DNA of 64,000 nucleotides from Huiozyma naganishii CBS 8797 (taxonomy: Eukaryota; Ascomycota; Saccharomycetes; Saccharomycetales; Saccharomycetaceae): the NCBI RefSeq assembly GCF_000348985.1, contig NC_035926.1:62001-126000 (forward strand). The letters are read 5' to 3'. The translations under genes were made by a program, and so were the position numbers. The first letter of the stretch is position 1. Each line of letters starts with the position of its first letter. Of this stretch, positions 39,854 to 49,700 are shown piece by piece. A model generated the notes under the pieces. That model searched no databases. It had not been told where the DNA came from and was given only the letters and a program-made list of their open reading frames with translations.

Positions 39854-40594
39854 CTATACCTCGTCGACTTCGATAAAATCAGGCCCTATTGCACTGCCAT
39901 CGTCCTTGGATATCAACTGTTTTTTATCCGGTTCAATGTCCACAGAACCTTGCTCAACTTTCCTCATTAACTGAATAAACTTAGAACTTGCGAGCGTCGG
40001 GTGTGCAGATTCCTCACTAAAGGAAACTATCTGTCTTGCCGTATCGCGAAACTCAACGGTTTCCTCCCTCATTATCCCCGGTGTACCAGAAGAGCCGCGC
40101 AACTGCTGCTCTAGGGCTTCGAACTCTTTATCCAACTCCTCTGAATCTAAGGTATTACAAGTAGTGACCGGTTCCATAGAATGCATCGCGTAACTGTGTG
40201 TTGGTGCATACATCGGGTAAGTCCTTTCCTCAAACCCAATATCAACGTTTCCAAAGTTGTACTGAGACAGTGGGGGTTGTCCCCTGGGGTGCCATGCCCT
40301 CTCTACTTTATTCCCATCATTCACGTTCAACTGTGCAAACTGGTCCACCCAGCCTTCAGATCTTGTCACCTCTGCACCCGGATACAACTGCGGCGTATCT
40401 TTTATAGGTGCAGGGGGTCCCTCTAAATGGTCCACTCTCCCAAAACCACGAGTTAGAAACTGATGTTCTCTGTTGGTGTTATTTGGCCCTAAACGACCCA
40501 TCTGGTCCCTTCCCCTTGGCCTACCATCAGCAGCACTTTTCAAAATTGTGTCAACGGTTGACAACTCCTTCAACGGATTAACTGAACAGTCCAT
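39854..40594 (-). CDS. PEX21: Peroxisomal import co-receptor Pex18/Pex21
   Basis: Cytosolic co-receptor that works with Pex7 to import PTS2 proteins into peroxisomes. I chose the ATG at 40594 (246 residues; S. cerevisiae Pex18 283, Pex21 288) because it puts a cysteine at position 3 in MDCSVNPLKELSTVD, the N-terminal cysteine needed for ubiquitin recycling in the Pex20/Pex18/Pex21 family. The frame is open to upstream ATGs at 40705 and 40795, whose extra residues look unrelated. WVDQFAQLNVND and the C-terminal Pex7-binding block SSKFIQLMRKVEQGSVDI are diagnostic and closer to Pex21. The position, however, is that of PEX18 (YHR160C), so this is the single or one of two co-orthologs. Confidence 0.8.
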   Translation of the reverse strand: MDCSVNPLKELSTVDTILKSAADGRPRGRDQMGRLGPNNTNREHQFLTRGFGRVDHLEGPPAPIKDTPQLYPGAEVTRSEGWVDQFAQLNVNDGNKVERAWHPRGQPPLSQYNFGNVDIGFEERTYPMYAPTHSYAMHSMEPVTTCNTLDSEELDKEFEALEQQLRGSSGTPGIMREETVEFRDTARQIVSFSEESAHPTLASSKFIQLMRKVEQGSVDIEPDKKQLISKDDGSAIGPDFIEVDEV

Positions 40595-40825
40595 TGTACT
40601 GTCTCTATTTGTTGGTATACGGGTCCCAGGAGTGGCCGAACAGCGGTTCCAAAGGTGTTGGGCCTCGTATCCCACCACTAAATATTCGCCCTTTTTATTC
40701 GGCATCGTCCAAAAAACAGAGTGCGGCGCTATCAGATGTTGGGCGAGAGTAATAAAGACGTACAATAGTAGTTTATAACTACAACGATATACCATTATAA
40801 TACATTTAGAGTTCTACAATTACTT

Positions 40826-42640
40826 TTATATGTCGATTAAGTTCATGGAAAACTGCTGCTGCTGTTGTTGAGGTTGTTGTTGGGCTGGTAGCATCTGGGG
40901 TTGACCTTGGAAGAAATTTTGCTGCTGCTGCTGTGGGAAGGTATTTGCATTGAATGGAACGTTCTGTGACATCTCTTGGCCGGTGGCCTGAGAGAAAGTG
41001 TTTGCATTTTGGAGGTTGAATTGCGAGGTCTGCTGTACTTGTGGTTGTGGAATGCCCATAGGGAATGTATTTGAGTTTTGAAACACTTGTTGATTGGGCG
41101 TTTGGTATTGCAGTTGATGTGCAGTGCCCAGCGAGAACGGGTTGTTTGTAGCTGACTGTGCTGGAGCCTGTTGCTGCGCGTAGTTGTTACCCGTTGACTG
41201 CTGTGGTTGAGTAACGGAGAACGGGTTCATATCGTGTCTTGCTGGTTCTGTCGACTGTGCGTTGTTCAATGCAAATGGGTTATTTGAGCCTGTGGGCAAT
41301 GGTGCAAGGGTAGGCTGCTGCGACATTGTAGGTTGTGTTATCTGACCGCCAGTCGTGCTGCTGGCAAAGCCGCTGTTGAATGTATCCATCGGGTTTGTAG
41401 CTTGAGGAGCTTGCTGTGGCAGTTGCTGCTGGTTCATCAATGGTGCCATGGCCTGTCCTGTATATTGCGCAACTGGTGTAAACGCGGGCGTTGTGGCAAA
41501 CTGGTGTATCTGAGGTGGTTGCTGCTGCGACACAAAGGTCGTCGTTGCAGCTGAATGGTGGGTTGCCCCCTGTGCCATAAACGGGTTATTTGTTATTTGA
41601 GCTGCCACGTTCTGCGGTGCTGAGAACGGATTGTACACTTCTTGAGGTTGTTGCGGTGGTGGTAAGAAAGTTGCTGTTGCCGAGGGCGACATGACCACAT
41701 GTTGTTCTCTGAGTTGTTCCTCCAGCAGTCTCTTCTGTTGTCTAATCTCCTCCAGTCTCTGCTGTGCCAGGTTTTTCGTCGGTGAAGAATCTGATGGCGG
41801 ATAGTTTGAGTCGTTGCTGAAGGTGTTATGTGTCTTATCGTCCTCTAGGAGATGTTCCTCCAGCGAGCTCACCAGTTTTGTCGTTATATGTTTGATCACT
41901 GGTATCCGCATCCCGATCTGTTTCCCCGCCTTCAAGTATTTGACTACGTTCTCCGTGAGGTCGACGAATCTTTTGTACATTTGCAGCGTCCTGTCTGCGT
42001 TCGTGTGCGACAGCTCGAAAAATGCCTCCAACAGCGTAATAATACCCTCGTTCAGTGCGTTGTACAGCGGCAGCAAGTCGTACACGAGTAACTTGAACCC
42101 GTACAGGAGCAGTTCGTTAGACAGATCGAACTGCGAGTACCTATTCTTGATCAGAGCGGCAACTTGCTCCTCGAGCGAATCCACATGGGCCAGTGCGCGT
42201 GTAACAGACGTAGCGTCGTCCGAGTTGATCGAGATCTTCAAAGATTTGTAGTCCTTCCCCACGTAGTCCACGTGCAACTCGCCGTACTCCCTCGCGCGCA
42301 CCTTTAAGTAGTTAGCGTACCGTTCCAGCAGCCGCACGTCGTTCGAGTTCCCCCTGTGGCTGAGCACAACGTCCCCAAGCCTGAAGAAGTCCAGATGGTC
42401 CGCGAAATACTCGAGCACGATTTGCTCATCGCCCTCCCTAAACATGAGATGGCACACAAGCAGACTCTTGTACACGACCGTCCAGGCAGAGTCGCCGACC
42501 CGTGTCCGCAGCGCGCCCACAATCTCGCGGAAATCGTCCCGCTGCGCGGTCCCTAGCAGAATCGGGTCGACGTACTTCGCCTTGGGCGGCGCCATCTTGA
42601 TCTTCGTCGCCCCTTTCACCAGCTTCACGTACGTTGTCAT
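40826..42640 (-). CDS. YAP1801: Clathrin adaptor AP180 homolog Yap1801/2
   Basis: Endocytic adaptor that binds PtdIns(4,5)P2, clathrin and EH-domain proteins at the plasma membrane. The product is 604 residues (S. cerevisiae Yap1801 637). The N-terminal ANTH domain starts MTTYVKLVKGATKIKMAPPKAKY, with the lysine-rich lipid site, and runs to about 270. The C-terminal half is Gln/Asn-rich and carries at least five NPF motifs (NPFSA, NPFMA, NPFAL, NPFSV, NPFSL) for EH proteins and a terminal clathrin-box-like NLIDI. Position between PEX18/21 and MPC2 equals YHR161C. Long CAG/CTG-rich stretches give antisense open frames without meaning. Confidence 0.93.
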   Translation of the reverse strand: MTTYVKLVKGATKIKMAPPKAKYVDPILLGTAQRDDFREIVGALRTRVGDSAWTVVYKSLLVCHLMFREGDEQIVLEYFADHLDFFRLGDVVLSHRGNSNDVRLLERYANYLKVRAREYGELHVDYVGKDYKSLKISINSDDATSVTRALAHVDSLEEQVAALIKNRYSQFDLSNELLLYGFKLLVYDLLPLYNALNEGIITLLEAFFELSHTNADRTLQMYKRFVDLTENVVKYLKAGKQIGMRIPVIKHITTKLVSSLEEHLLEDDKTHNTFSNDSNYPPSDSSPTKNLAQQRLEEIRQQKRLLEEQLREQHVVMSPSATATFLPPPQQPQEVYNPFSAPQNVAAQITNNPFMAQGATHHSAATTTFVSQQQPPQIHQFATTPAFTPVAQYTGQAMAPLMNQQQLPQQAPQATNPMDTFNSGFASSTTGGQITQPTMSQQPTLAPLPTGSNNPFALNNAQSTEPARHDMNPFSVTQPQQSTGNNYAQQQAPAQSATNNPFSLGTAHQLQYQTPNQQVFQNSNTFPMGIPQPQVQQTSQFNLQNANTFSQATGQEMSQNVPFNANTFPQQQQQNFFQGQPQMLPAQQQPQQQQQQFSMNLIDI

Positions 42641-43115
42641 CGAGTATCAACTCAAAAAAGTGTCCAAAAAAAGCAGAAAAAAGAGAGGAATAGACAGCTA
42701 ACCTCCCCCCGTCTAGTAACCAACTCAATCACTCACCAAACTCCGTGACAACCCTCCTAACCTCGGCCAACATGGTCCAAACCGCAACTTCCAAGAAACG
42801 GCCCAAAAATCGCACAGAAAAACCTCGAAATATTCGAAAAGTGAAGAATCACTTTTCACGAAATGAAAAAAAATTATCATCAAAATTCAATGCTCAACGC
42901 CTCTGTGACTCAGTTTCGAAGTAGACACAAGTCTGGGCTCCACAACACCAAGAAGGTTCTATCAGCCCGGTTGCCACTGTCCGAACGCGCCAATTTGCAT
43001 CTCCTGCCGTGTACGCATTATCCACCAGAAAAGGATCCATACACAGAGGAGCATACAGTAACCGCGCCACACGTTTCGTTCATTTGTAATCCGAGCCAAA
43101 GTATCCCCCCCCGCT
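42641..43115. other. YAP1801-MPC2 divergent promoter
   Basis: About 475 bases with no supported gene. It includes a run of eight C at 43105-43112, immediately before the MPC2 start, and several A-rich tracts. Confidence 0.6.
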
Positions 43116-43496
43116 ATGTCGAGCATAAATTTTGCATTCAAGAGATTCATGAAGAGCCCCACGGGTCCAAAGACCGTGCATTTCTGGGCCCCCACTTTGA
43201 AATGGGGGCTTGTGATTGCCGGTCTTTCGGATTTGACGAGACCCGTTGAGAAGGTGTCAGGGGCACAGAGTCTGTCGCTGCTGGCCACCGCAGCCATCTG
43301 GACGAGGTGGTCTTTCGTGATCAAGCCCAAGAACTACCTGCTGGCATCGGTCAATTCCGTGCTGGGCCTCACCGCAGCGTACCACATTGTACGGATCGGT
43401 GTACACAGAGTTAAAAATGGTGACACCGTGTCGCAGGCATGCCGCTACATCGTCAATGGACCTGAACGCCACGAATTGAAGGAAACGGCAGCTTAA
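43116..43496 (+). CDS. MPC2: Mitochondrial pyruvate carrier subunit Mpc2
   Basis: Inner-membrane subunit of the pyruvate carrier, expressed with Mpc1 during fermentation. The product is 126 residues (S. cerevisiae 129) and closely matches it: FAFKRFMKSPTGPKTVHFWAPTLKWGLVIAGLSDLTRPVEK, then ATAAIWTRWSFVIKPKNYLLASVNSVLG. Two to three membrane helices are visible. The C-terminus is hydrophilic. A larger overlapping frame from 42863 is not conserved. MPC3 is the respiratory paralog; position next to YAP1801 fits MPC2 (YHR162W). Confidence 0.95.
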   Translation: MSSINFAFKRFMKSPTGPKTVHFWAPTLKWGLVIAGLSDLTRPVEKVSGAQSLSLLATAAIWTRWSFVIKPKNYLLASVNSVLGLTAAYHIVRIGVHRVKNGDTVSQACRYIVNGPERHELKETAA

Positions 43497-43702
43497 GGTG
43501 CAGCTGTTTGCCGCATGCACAGCAACGTTACTTCTTGGTGTGTGTGGGGTTTTATATATGTAAGTATGTATATGCCACCGCCGTTACTGTATATATTCCG
43601 CAGGATGGGAAAGTATTAGAAGAGTCCTTTAAGTTCAAAAGAATATTCATGCATGTGTATGTATGTGCGTGCCGTTGTAACTCGTGTAGAGGAGCCGCAC
43701 CG

Positions 43703-45610
43703 TCACCTCTTGAAGAGGTTATCGATCGCATTGTAGTTGATCTTCTTCGAGAAACTCGCCTTTTGCAACATGTTCTTGACACTGTCAGCGGCAGTGGCGT
43801 CTCCGCTCTCCTCAGCAAGCTTCAGCGCCTCTTGCATCTCGGACTTCCGGATCAGCGCGTCCATTGCCCCGACAGAGCTCGTCGTGTCCACCTCGATCTT
43901 CACGAGTTTCCGCTTCCGGCCCTTCGTGCCATTGCGCTTCCGCTTCGTCGACGTGTTCCCCGCGATCATGTCCGCCTCTTCCTTCAACCGTTTCTCCTCC
44001 TGTTCGAGCAAGTACTCCTCGTTGATACCAACCCATATCCTCTCCTTGAGGGACGCAGCCTCCTCGTCTAGAAGCAGCGTCTCAATTTCCTCGTCGTCCA
44101 CATCGGCCAAATCCTCCTCGTCATCCTTGATCTTCCCTAAGAAATCGTTGGTCTTGGGAAGCAAATGGAGATTTAGCGGCCTGTATGGGTCCTTCTCTAG
44201 CGAGTAACCGTCAATGGAATCCTGGAATTTGCCGTGTGACGTCACGTCCCCCTCCCGCTCGTTCTCCTCTTCCGAGGACGATTCTGAATCAGAGGACAAC
44301 TCATTCTCGTACTTTTCAGTTTGCACTTTGAGTTGCACCATCTCCATGATCTTCTTCTTATTGATCCTTTTACTTCTGCGGAGTTGTGGCCCTGCGTCCG
44401 CGTCTTGGTCTGATTTGTCGCTCTCATCACCGGTATTCTTGTCTGCACCCCCGCCCTTTTCCTCCTCTTTCCTCTTCTTCGTCTCTACCTCCGCTCTGTG
44501 GATATCCTCATCGTCAATCCCATGAGTGGCCTTTATTCTTTTAAACACTTTCTCCCTCTTCTTTGAGAACTCGTTCAAATAGAATAGAACCTCTCGAGAG
44601 GATAACTCTTGAGCGCTCATCACTTGGGACAAGATGGGGTCCCTCTTCAGTGCCTCCTCGCTCGTCTCTGTCAGTTCGTTCTGCCTGATCGCCTCCTTGA
44701 TTTTCTTCTCGTTCTTACGGTTCCTGGCAAACGACGGTGGTCTGGCAGCTTGGTCCGCTGTCGCTGGATCCTCTCTAAATTCTTTGACGGACAGCTTACC
44801 TGCACCAGTCGCCTTAAACTCGTTTAACCGTTCTTGTAAAGTATCCTCTGCTACATGCGAAACGGACACGATCTCCGTGTGCGTCCTCCGCAGGTTGTTC
44901 ATCCTACAAGCTAGTAAAACACATGCACCTGCGATCCCCGCAGGGCGCCTCCCCTCAAACATCCAATCGTCGGACATCCTTTGAGCGAGTTTGACCGCAT
45001 CCTTGACGACTTTAATCTTTTTGTCTCCAAGGTCCAACTTCTCCGCGAAATGCTGGATGAACAACGATGGATCTGCCATGGGCAGTTTCGTGATATGCAA
45101 CCGCTTGACCATCTTCAAGAAAGTGGCCCCTATAGAGTAGACGCTGACTTGTAACCGGGACGAGAAATCAATGAGCATGTGATGCGTCTTCTCCTTCCTG
45201 CAAGCGACGTACAGACACGCGGCTATCACGTTCTGCGACCGCCGACCCTGCACGAAGTTGTACGACAGCGCAAGCTTGTACCACTGGAACGCCGCGTCTG
45301 TGATGTAATCCGGGATCGAGAGCGCATGCGACACGGCGCGGAGTTTCCGCCGCGCGTTGTTCAGAGTCGCCTCGCGCGAGTCCAGCGCGCTGGACCCGCC
45401 GTGCGACATGAACGACGCGTGCGACTGCCCGGCAGATATGAAGGACCCTTGCACCATCGCGGCCCCAGAACTGGTCTCCCCAAACGTCACCTCGGACACA
45501 ATCGGGTTATCCTCAGAAACAACCCCACAGTTCTGGCACACCAAATCATTGTTTGCGTTCGAAAGATCGCGCACGAACTCCGTTTTCTTACAGTTTTTAC
45601 ACACAGGCAT
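43703..45610 (-). CDS. BRF1: TFIIIB subunit Brf1
   Basis: TFIIB-related factor that with TBP and Bdp1 forms TFIIIB and recruits RNA polymerase III. The product is 635 residues (S. cerevisiae 596) from MPVCKNCKKTEF. Order: N-terminal zinc ribbon (CKNC...CQNC), the B-reader region, two cyclin folds (about 80-270, with FQWYKLALSYNFVQGRRSQNVIAACLYVACRKEKTHHMLIDFS and AGACVLLACRMNNLRRT), then acidic and lysine-rich regions including Brf1 homology block II (KTNDFLGKIKDDEEDLADVDDEEIETLLLDEEAASLKERIWVGINEEYL), which binds TBP. In S. cerevisiae BRF1 is YGR246C, on the sister of the YHR region, so it was kept on this copy here. Confidence 0.96.
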   Translation of the reverse strand: MPVCKNCKKTEFVRDLSNANNDLVCQNCGVVSEDNPIVSEVTFGETSSGAAMVQGSFISAGQSHASFMSHGGSSALDSREATLNNARRKLRAVSHALSIPDYITDAAFQWYKLALSYNFVQGRRSQNVIAACLYVACRKEKTHHMLIDFSSRLQVSVYSIGATFLKMVKRLHITKLPMADPSLFIQHFAEKLDLGDKKIKVVKDAVKLAQRMSDDWMFEGRRPAGIAGACVLLACRMNNLRRTHTEIVSVSHVAEDTLQERLNEFKATGAGKLSVKEFREDPATADQAARPPSFARNRKNEKKIKEAIRQNELTETSEEALKRDPILSQVMSAQELSSREVLFYLNEFSKKREKVFKRIKATHGIDDEDIHRAEVETKKRKEEEKGGGADKNTGDESDKSDQDADAGPQLRRSKRINKKKIMEMVQLKVQTEKYENELSSDSESSSEEENEREGDVTSHGKFQDSIDGYSLEKDPYRPLNLHLLPKTNDFLGKIKDDEEDLADVDDEEIETLLLDEEAASLKERIWVGINEEYLLEQEEKRLKEEADMIAGNTSTKRKRNGTKGRKRKLVKIEVDTTSSVGAMDALIRKSEMQEALKLAEESGDATAADSVKNMLQKASFSKKINYNAIDNLFKR

Positions 45611-45924
45611 CTTCCAAACACCCACAGAACTGTATCTCGACCGGCAATACCCCTCTGACCCTCGTACTGTGGCCCAATGTCCCCCAAGTTCGCCATCACA
45701 AGCAGCTTTGTTTACTCATCGCGACTCAAAATTAAAATTTCTTATACCATTTAAAGATTCCGGGTAACACGCAGGGGATGCCCCTATACATTATGTAAAG
45801 CGTATTATATAAAGGAGTTGGTTTCCAGGTACCGAGTACCGTCTTGGTTACCATCCTGCTGGGCTTCTGTGTTCTTGTGAAGGTCGCTAGGTTCTCCGTG
45901 TTTGCTAGAAAGTACGTGAGAAAG

Positions 45925-46674
45925 ATGGTTAACGTAGTTGTTTGTGCTGCTTCCGATAATTTGCCCGAGAAAGTAGGGGAGTACGTTCTGCGCAAGCAGG
46001 ACGAGGCTCTGGCCCGCGGGTCCGTGTTCAATTTGGCGATCAGCGGCGGGTCCCTCGTCAATGTGCTGAAGACGGCGCTGATTGACGACAAGAAGGTCGC
46101 GGACAAAGTCCAGTGGTCCAAATGGAGAGTGTATTTCGTCGACGAGAGAATCGTCAGCTTGACGCACCCGGACAGCAACTACGGTGCGTTCAAGGAGGCC
46201 GTGCTCGACCATTTGCCCTCTGGTGTGCAGGTTCAAGTGTTTCCCATTAACGCTTCGCTGGCGGGGAAAGGTCCCGAGGCCTACGAACAGGTCGCGAAGG
46301 AGTACGAGGAAATCCTCCCAAAGAAATTGGACACTCTTCTGTTAGGGTGTGGCCCAGACGGGCACACTTGCTCGCTGTTCCCAGACGCGGAACACGCGTA
46401 CCTCGTCGCTGAGAGACAGAAGAGAGTCATCTGGTGCCACGACTCCCCCAAGCCTCCTAGCGACAGAGTCACCATCACCATCCCCGTCATGGATGCCGCT
46501 GGAGACATCGCGTTCGTTGCCACGGGCAGCTCGAAACAGCCAGTGATGCACCAGATTTTTGACAAGAAGGACACAAAATTGCCCACCGCACTGGTCAACA
46601 AGTTGTTCGGCGGGAAAGTTACTTGGTTCGTCGACGACCAAGCGTTCACAAAGGTGGAAACGAAAACTTTCTGA
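45925..46674 (+). CDS. SOL3: 6-phosphogluconolactonase Sol3/Sol4
   Basis: Second enzyme of the oxidative pentose phosphate pathway, hydrolysing 6-phosphogluconolactone. The product is 249 residues, as in S. cerevisiae Sol3. Signatures: ISGGSLVNVL, VQWSKWRVYFVDERIVSLTHPDSNYGAFK, LLLGCGPDGHTCSLFP, VIWCHDSPKPPSDRVTITIPV and the C-terminal VETKTF. The start is the ATG at 45925; the frame is open about 40 codons upstream without an ATG. Position next to DNA2 matches SOL3 (YHR163W), although BRF1 on the left is the neighbour of SOL4 in S. cerevisiae. Confidence 0.93.
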   Translation: MVNVVVCAASDNLPEKVGEYVLRKQDEALARGSVFNLAISGGSLVNVLKTALIDDKKVADKVQWSKWRVYFVDERIVSLTHPDSNYGAFKEAVLDHLPSGVQVQVFPINASLAGKGPEAYEQVAKEYEEILPKKLDTLLLGCGPDGHTCSLFPDAEHAYLVAERQKRVIWCHDSPKPPSDRVTITIPVMDAAGDIAFVATGSSKQPVMHQIFDKKDTKLPTALVNKLFGGKVTWFVDDQAFTKVETKTF

Positions 46675-46705
46675 GAGACACACTTCCCCTATATATAACG
46701 TATCT

Positions 46706-49700
46706 CTATGTATTTGATGAATATGCAAAGTCGTACATGCTTAGCGCGTCAGAGGGTAAGCGGTGCACCCAACAGTTCTCCTCAATGAACTTCATCAGCG
46801 GGTTGATCTCGCCAACAGAGTTAATAGTGGTTTTGGACCCGACAATGATTAACTTCGACTTGGCCCTTGTCATAGCAACGTTCACACGTCTCAATTCCCT
46901 GAGAAGAGACCCCCCGTTCAACTCGTCGTTACACCGAACCATCGATATAATAACACATTCTTTGTCCCTGCCTTGGAATTGGTCAGCAGTGAGGATCTCG
47001 AGCCCGTTGTTTTCGTAATCTGCAAGCTTTTCCTTTAGTAATCGCAATTGTGCACGATACAGTGACATTACGCCTACATCCTCGCATGACACGCCAACTT
47101 GAAACATCCCCTCGAGACATAGCTGAATCAGCACGGACTCGCCCAAGTTCGTGATATTGTCACCTTTAGCAACTTCGCTAATACCTGGACAGTTGTCGTA
47201 ATCCAAGAATACAACTTTATTATCTGGATTCACTGCATCGCACAACCAATCTTGGGAAGTAGAGTCATTCGCTTTGATCCTGAACCCACCTATTATATCC
47301 CGGTAATTCTCAGCTACGGATAACGATTGTTGCTGAACAGTCTCGTTCGCACATTTCATTTTATCCTCATAAATCAGTAAATTCGATAGCTTGATGATGT
47401 CCTTGCACATCCTATATTGGAAAGTCAGTTCCACCATACTCTCAGGGTGGCGCTCGGAAAGAATCTTAAACAACGAATCCTCTAATCCTCCTAGCCTCGC
47501 GGCCTCGTTCCTGACTAATGGTGGGAGCTGGTAATGATCTCCAACAAGAATAAACTTTTCCCCGTAGCGTAGAGGTCCAAGCGCCACAGGTAGAGAGACT
47601 TGACTAGCTTCATCTAGGATCACGTAATCAAAATCTTTGGTCCTCAAGGAGAACAGAAAATCTTTGATGCCTAAACATGTAGTTGCCACGATCGACGCGC
47701 CATCGATTATATCTTTATAATCCTGAAACGTTTTCACGTTCTCATAATTGGGCAGGTAACACTGTGTTTTGGGGTTAATTTTGGAGTTGCTGCCCAACCT
47801 TATGATATTTAAATCTGTGTCTAGCAATTTCAACAAAATGTTATCCACTGCAGAATGTGTATAGGAAGTCAGCAGCACGCTCTTCCCATTGGCCGCAAAT
47901 ACCTTAATCATTTCAGAAATCACTGTCGTCTTACCGGTTCCGGGCATCCCAAGAATCAAACTATAATCTTTGCACCGAAACACGTGGTCTAAAGCTCTCT
48001 TCTGGTCCTCATTAAAATTGGACACTTTACGTTCATCGTAGTTAATTAAAAAGGGACGATCTGTAGGAATAAAGCGTGGTTTTCGGTCATCAAGTAGTAG
48101 CTGTCTCGTTTTAGAATCACCCCCATCAGATGCTTTCATGACTTTTGTCTTCTTGGTTTTTTCATCAGTGAGCACTCCGCCGGCAACAACTGGGGGCATG
48201 AATAGGTTCAAAACATTGTATCTCAACGTCGACATATCTTGTTGCATATTATTTTTGTCAATCCTGTAAGTCACGGTATTTTGACTTTGAATTAGCTTCT
48301 CTTCGTTAGTTTTCGGTATTAGTACACTCTCGATTTGCTCATAATTATTGCAAGTCTTTGAGTTTTTAGTGTAGTGAGTGTTGGTCAGCAGTTGGCGTTT
48401 CAGAGCTACAGTGATTGAGGTATCCGAAACATGCAAAACCTCTCCCTGAGAAAGAACGAAATGGCCAGACTCATCACTAACGAAAATATAATCTTTGGGG
48501 GCGATACGCGACGACGACATAGGAATAGTTGACGCCACTTCTGGATTCCGGACGAAAGTGTATAGAAAGGAATCCAGTAAAGATGGATTAGGTGCAAATT
48601 CACTAACAATTAAGTTTGATAAAGTCAATCCGTTTTGGGTTTCCCTGGTTCGACTATCTAGTCGAAAAAATTCCGAATTAGAGCATAGCACTGAAGATTC
48701 TTCCTTAAAAATCAAGTCGTTGTACTTCACAAAAAATTCACGATACGTCTGTATGTTGGAATTTAGGTATTCTGTAAGTATGAGGTACTCTTCTTGAGAG
48801 CTGTGGGTTTCTGGCGATGCTTCGGGTGTTAGAAGTCTAGATATAATAAAGGATTCGAGTTTGTTCGGGCAGACTTCACAATATGACGATTCTGATAAGT
48901 TGGGAAGATTGAGAGTTAGCAATTTAGTCGAAAAAACTTCTCTAGTACGGTACTTCAATTCGTGTGCCAACTTGTTTCTTGCCATCAAAATGTGTTTAAT
49001 CGAATGCAGAATAAATGGAAATTTCATAATTGACGTTTCTCTCGTATAATAGAGCAGAAAATAATCTACTGGAATTTCGTATCTGTCCCTAAGTAATAAG
49101 GTATAAATTAAACCTTGGGCTTCATGAGCGACGCTTTTGAATTTACCTGTTTTTATTTCAAATGGGACTATTTGATGGCTGTTTGTCGCATGAGCAATTA
49201 CGGTTGCGTCAATAAACCCTTTGATACCAAGCATCGGAGACCAAATATTTTCTTCAATATCAATTACGTTCGAGATAGAGAGCGGTTCGGTTCTTCTTGT
49301 ACCAGAAATGGAAACATAGCAGCCATAATTATTTTCCTGGGTGAACTTGTTGACAATTTCAAGGATGTTTTTTACATGGGTGTCAATGATATCATTGCGA
49401 ACCTGTTTAACATCCTCGTCGCAGATAATAATTGCAAATAAGTATAACTCTAGAATCTCGTCCAACTTCCTTTCTAAAATTTCTCTACTTACACTGGAGT
49501 GTGATAACTTATACTTCAGAGCGCTTTGAAGCAATTCATGTACAATGTTACCCACAGTCATAACAATGCTCGGTTCCCCGTGTGTGTTTTGAAAGAAGCA
49601 TCCTATTAGTCCACTCCTGAGGCATCGGATACTGCCTCCAATGGCAGTAGCTGATAGCAAGATATCTGGGTTCAAAATCAATAAATTGTCATTGGAAAGC

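Noticed and set aside
43190..43215. GCCCCCA...TGGGGGC hairpin in MPC2
   Set aside because: The 7-bp arms code conserved residues of the APTLKWG segment; protein constraint explains it.
42863..43249. 128-codon frame before and overlapping MPC2
   Set aside because: It is out of frame with MPC2 and not conserved; the MPC2 product itself is nearly identical to the ortholog.
45802..45924. Upstream in-frame extension of SOL3
   Set aside because: It is open and slightly presequence-like, but a TATA-like element lies inside it and the family has no organellar SOL3 form from a non-AUG start.
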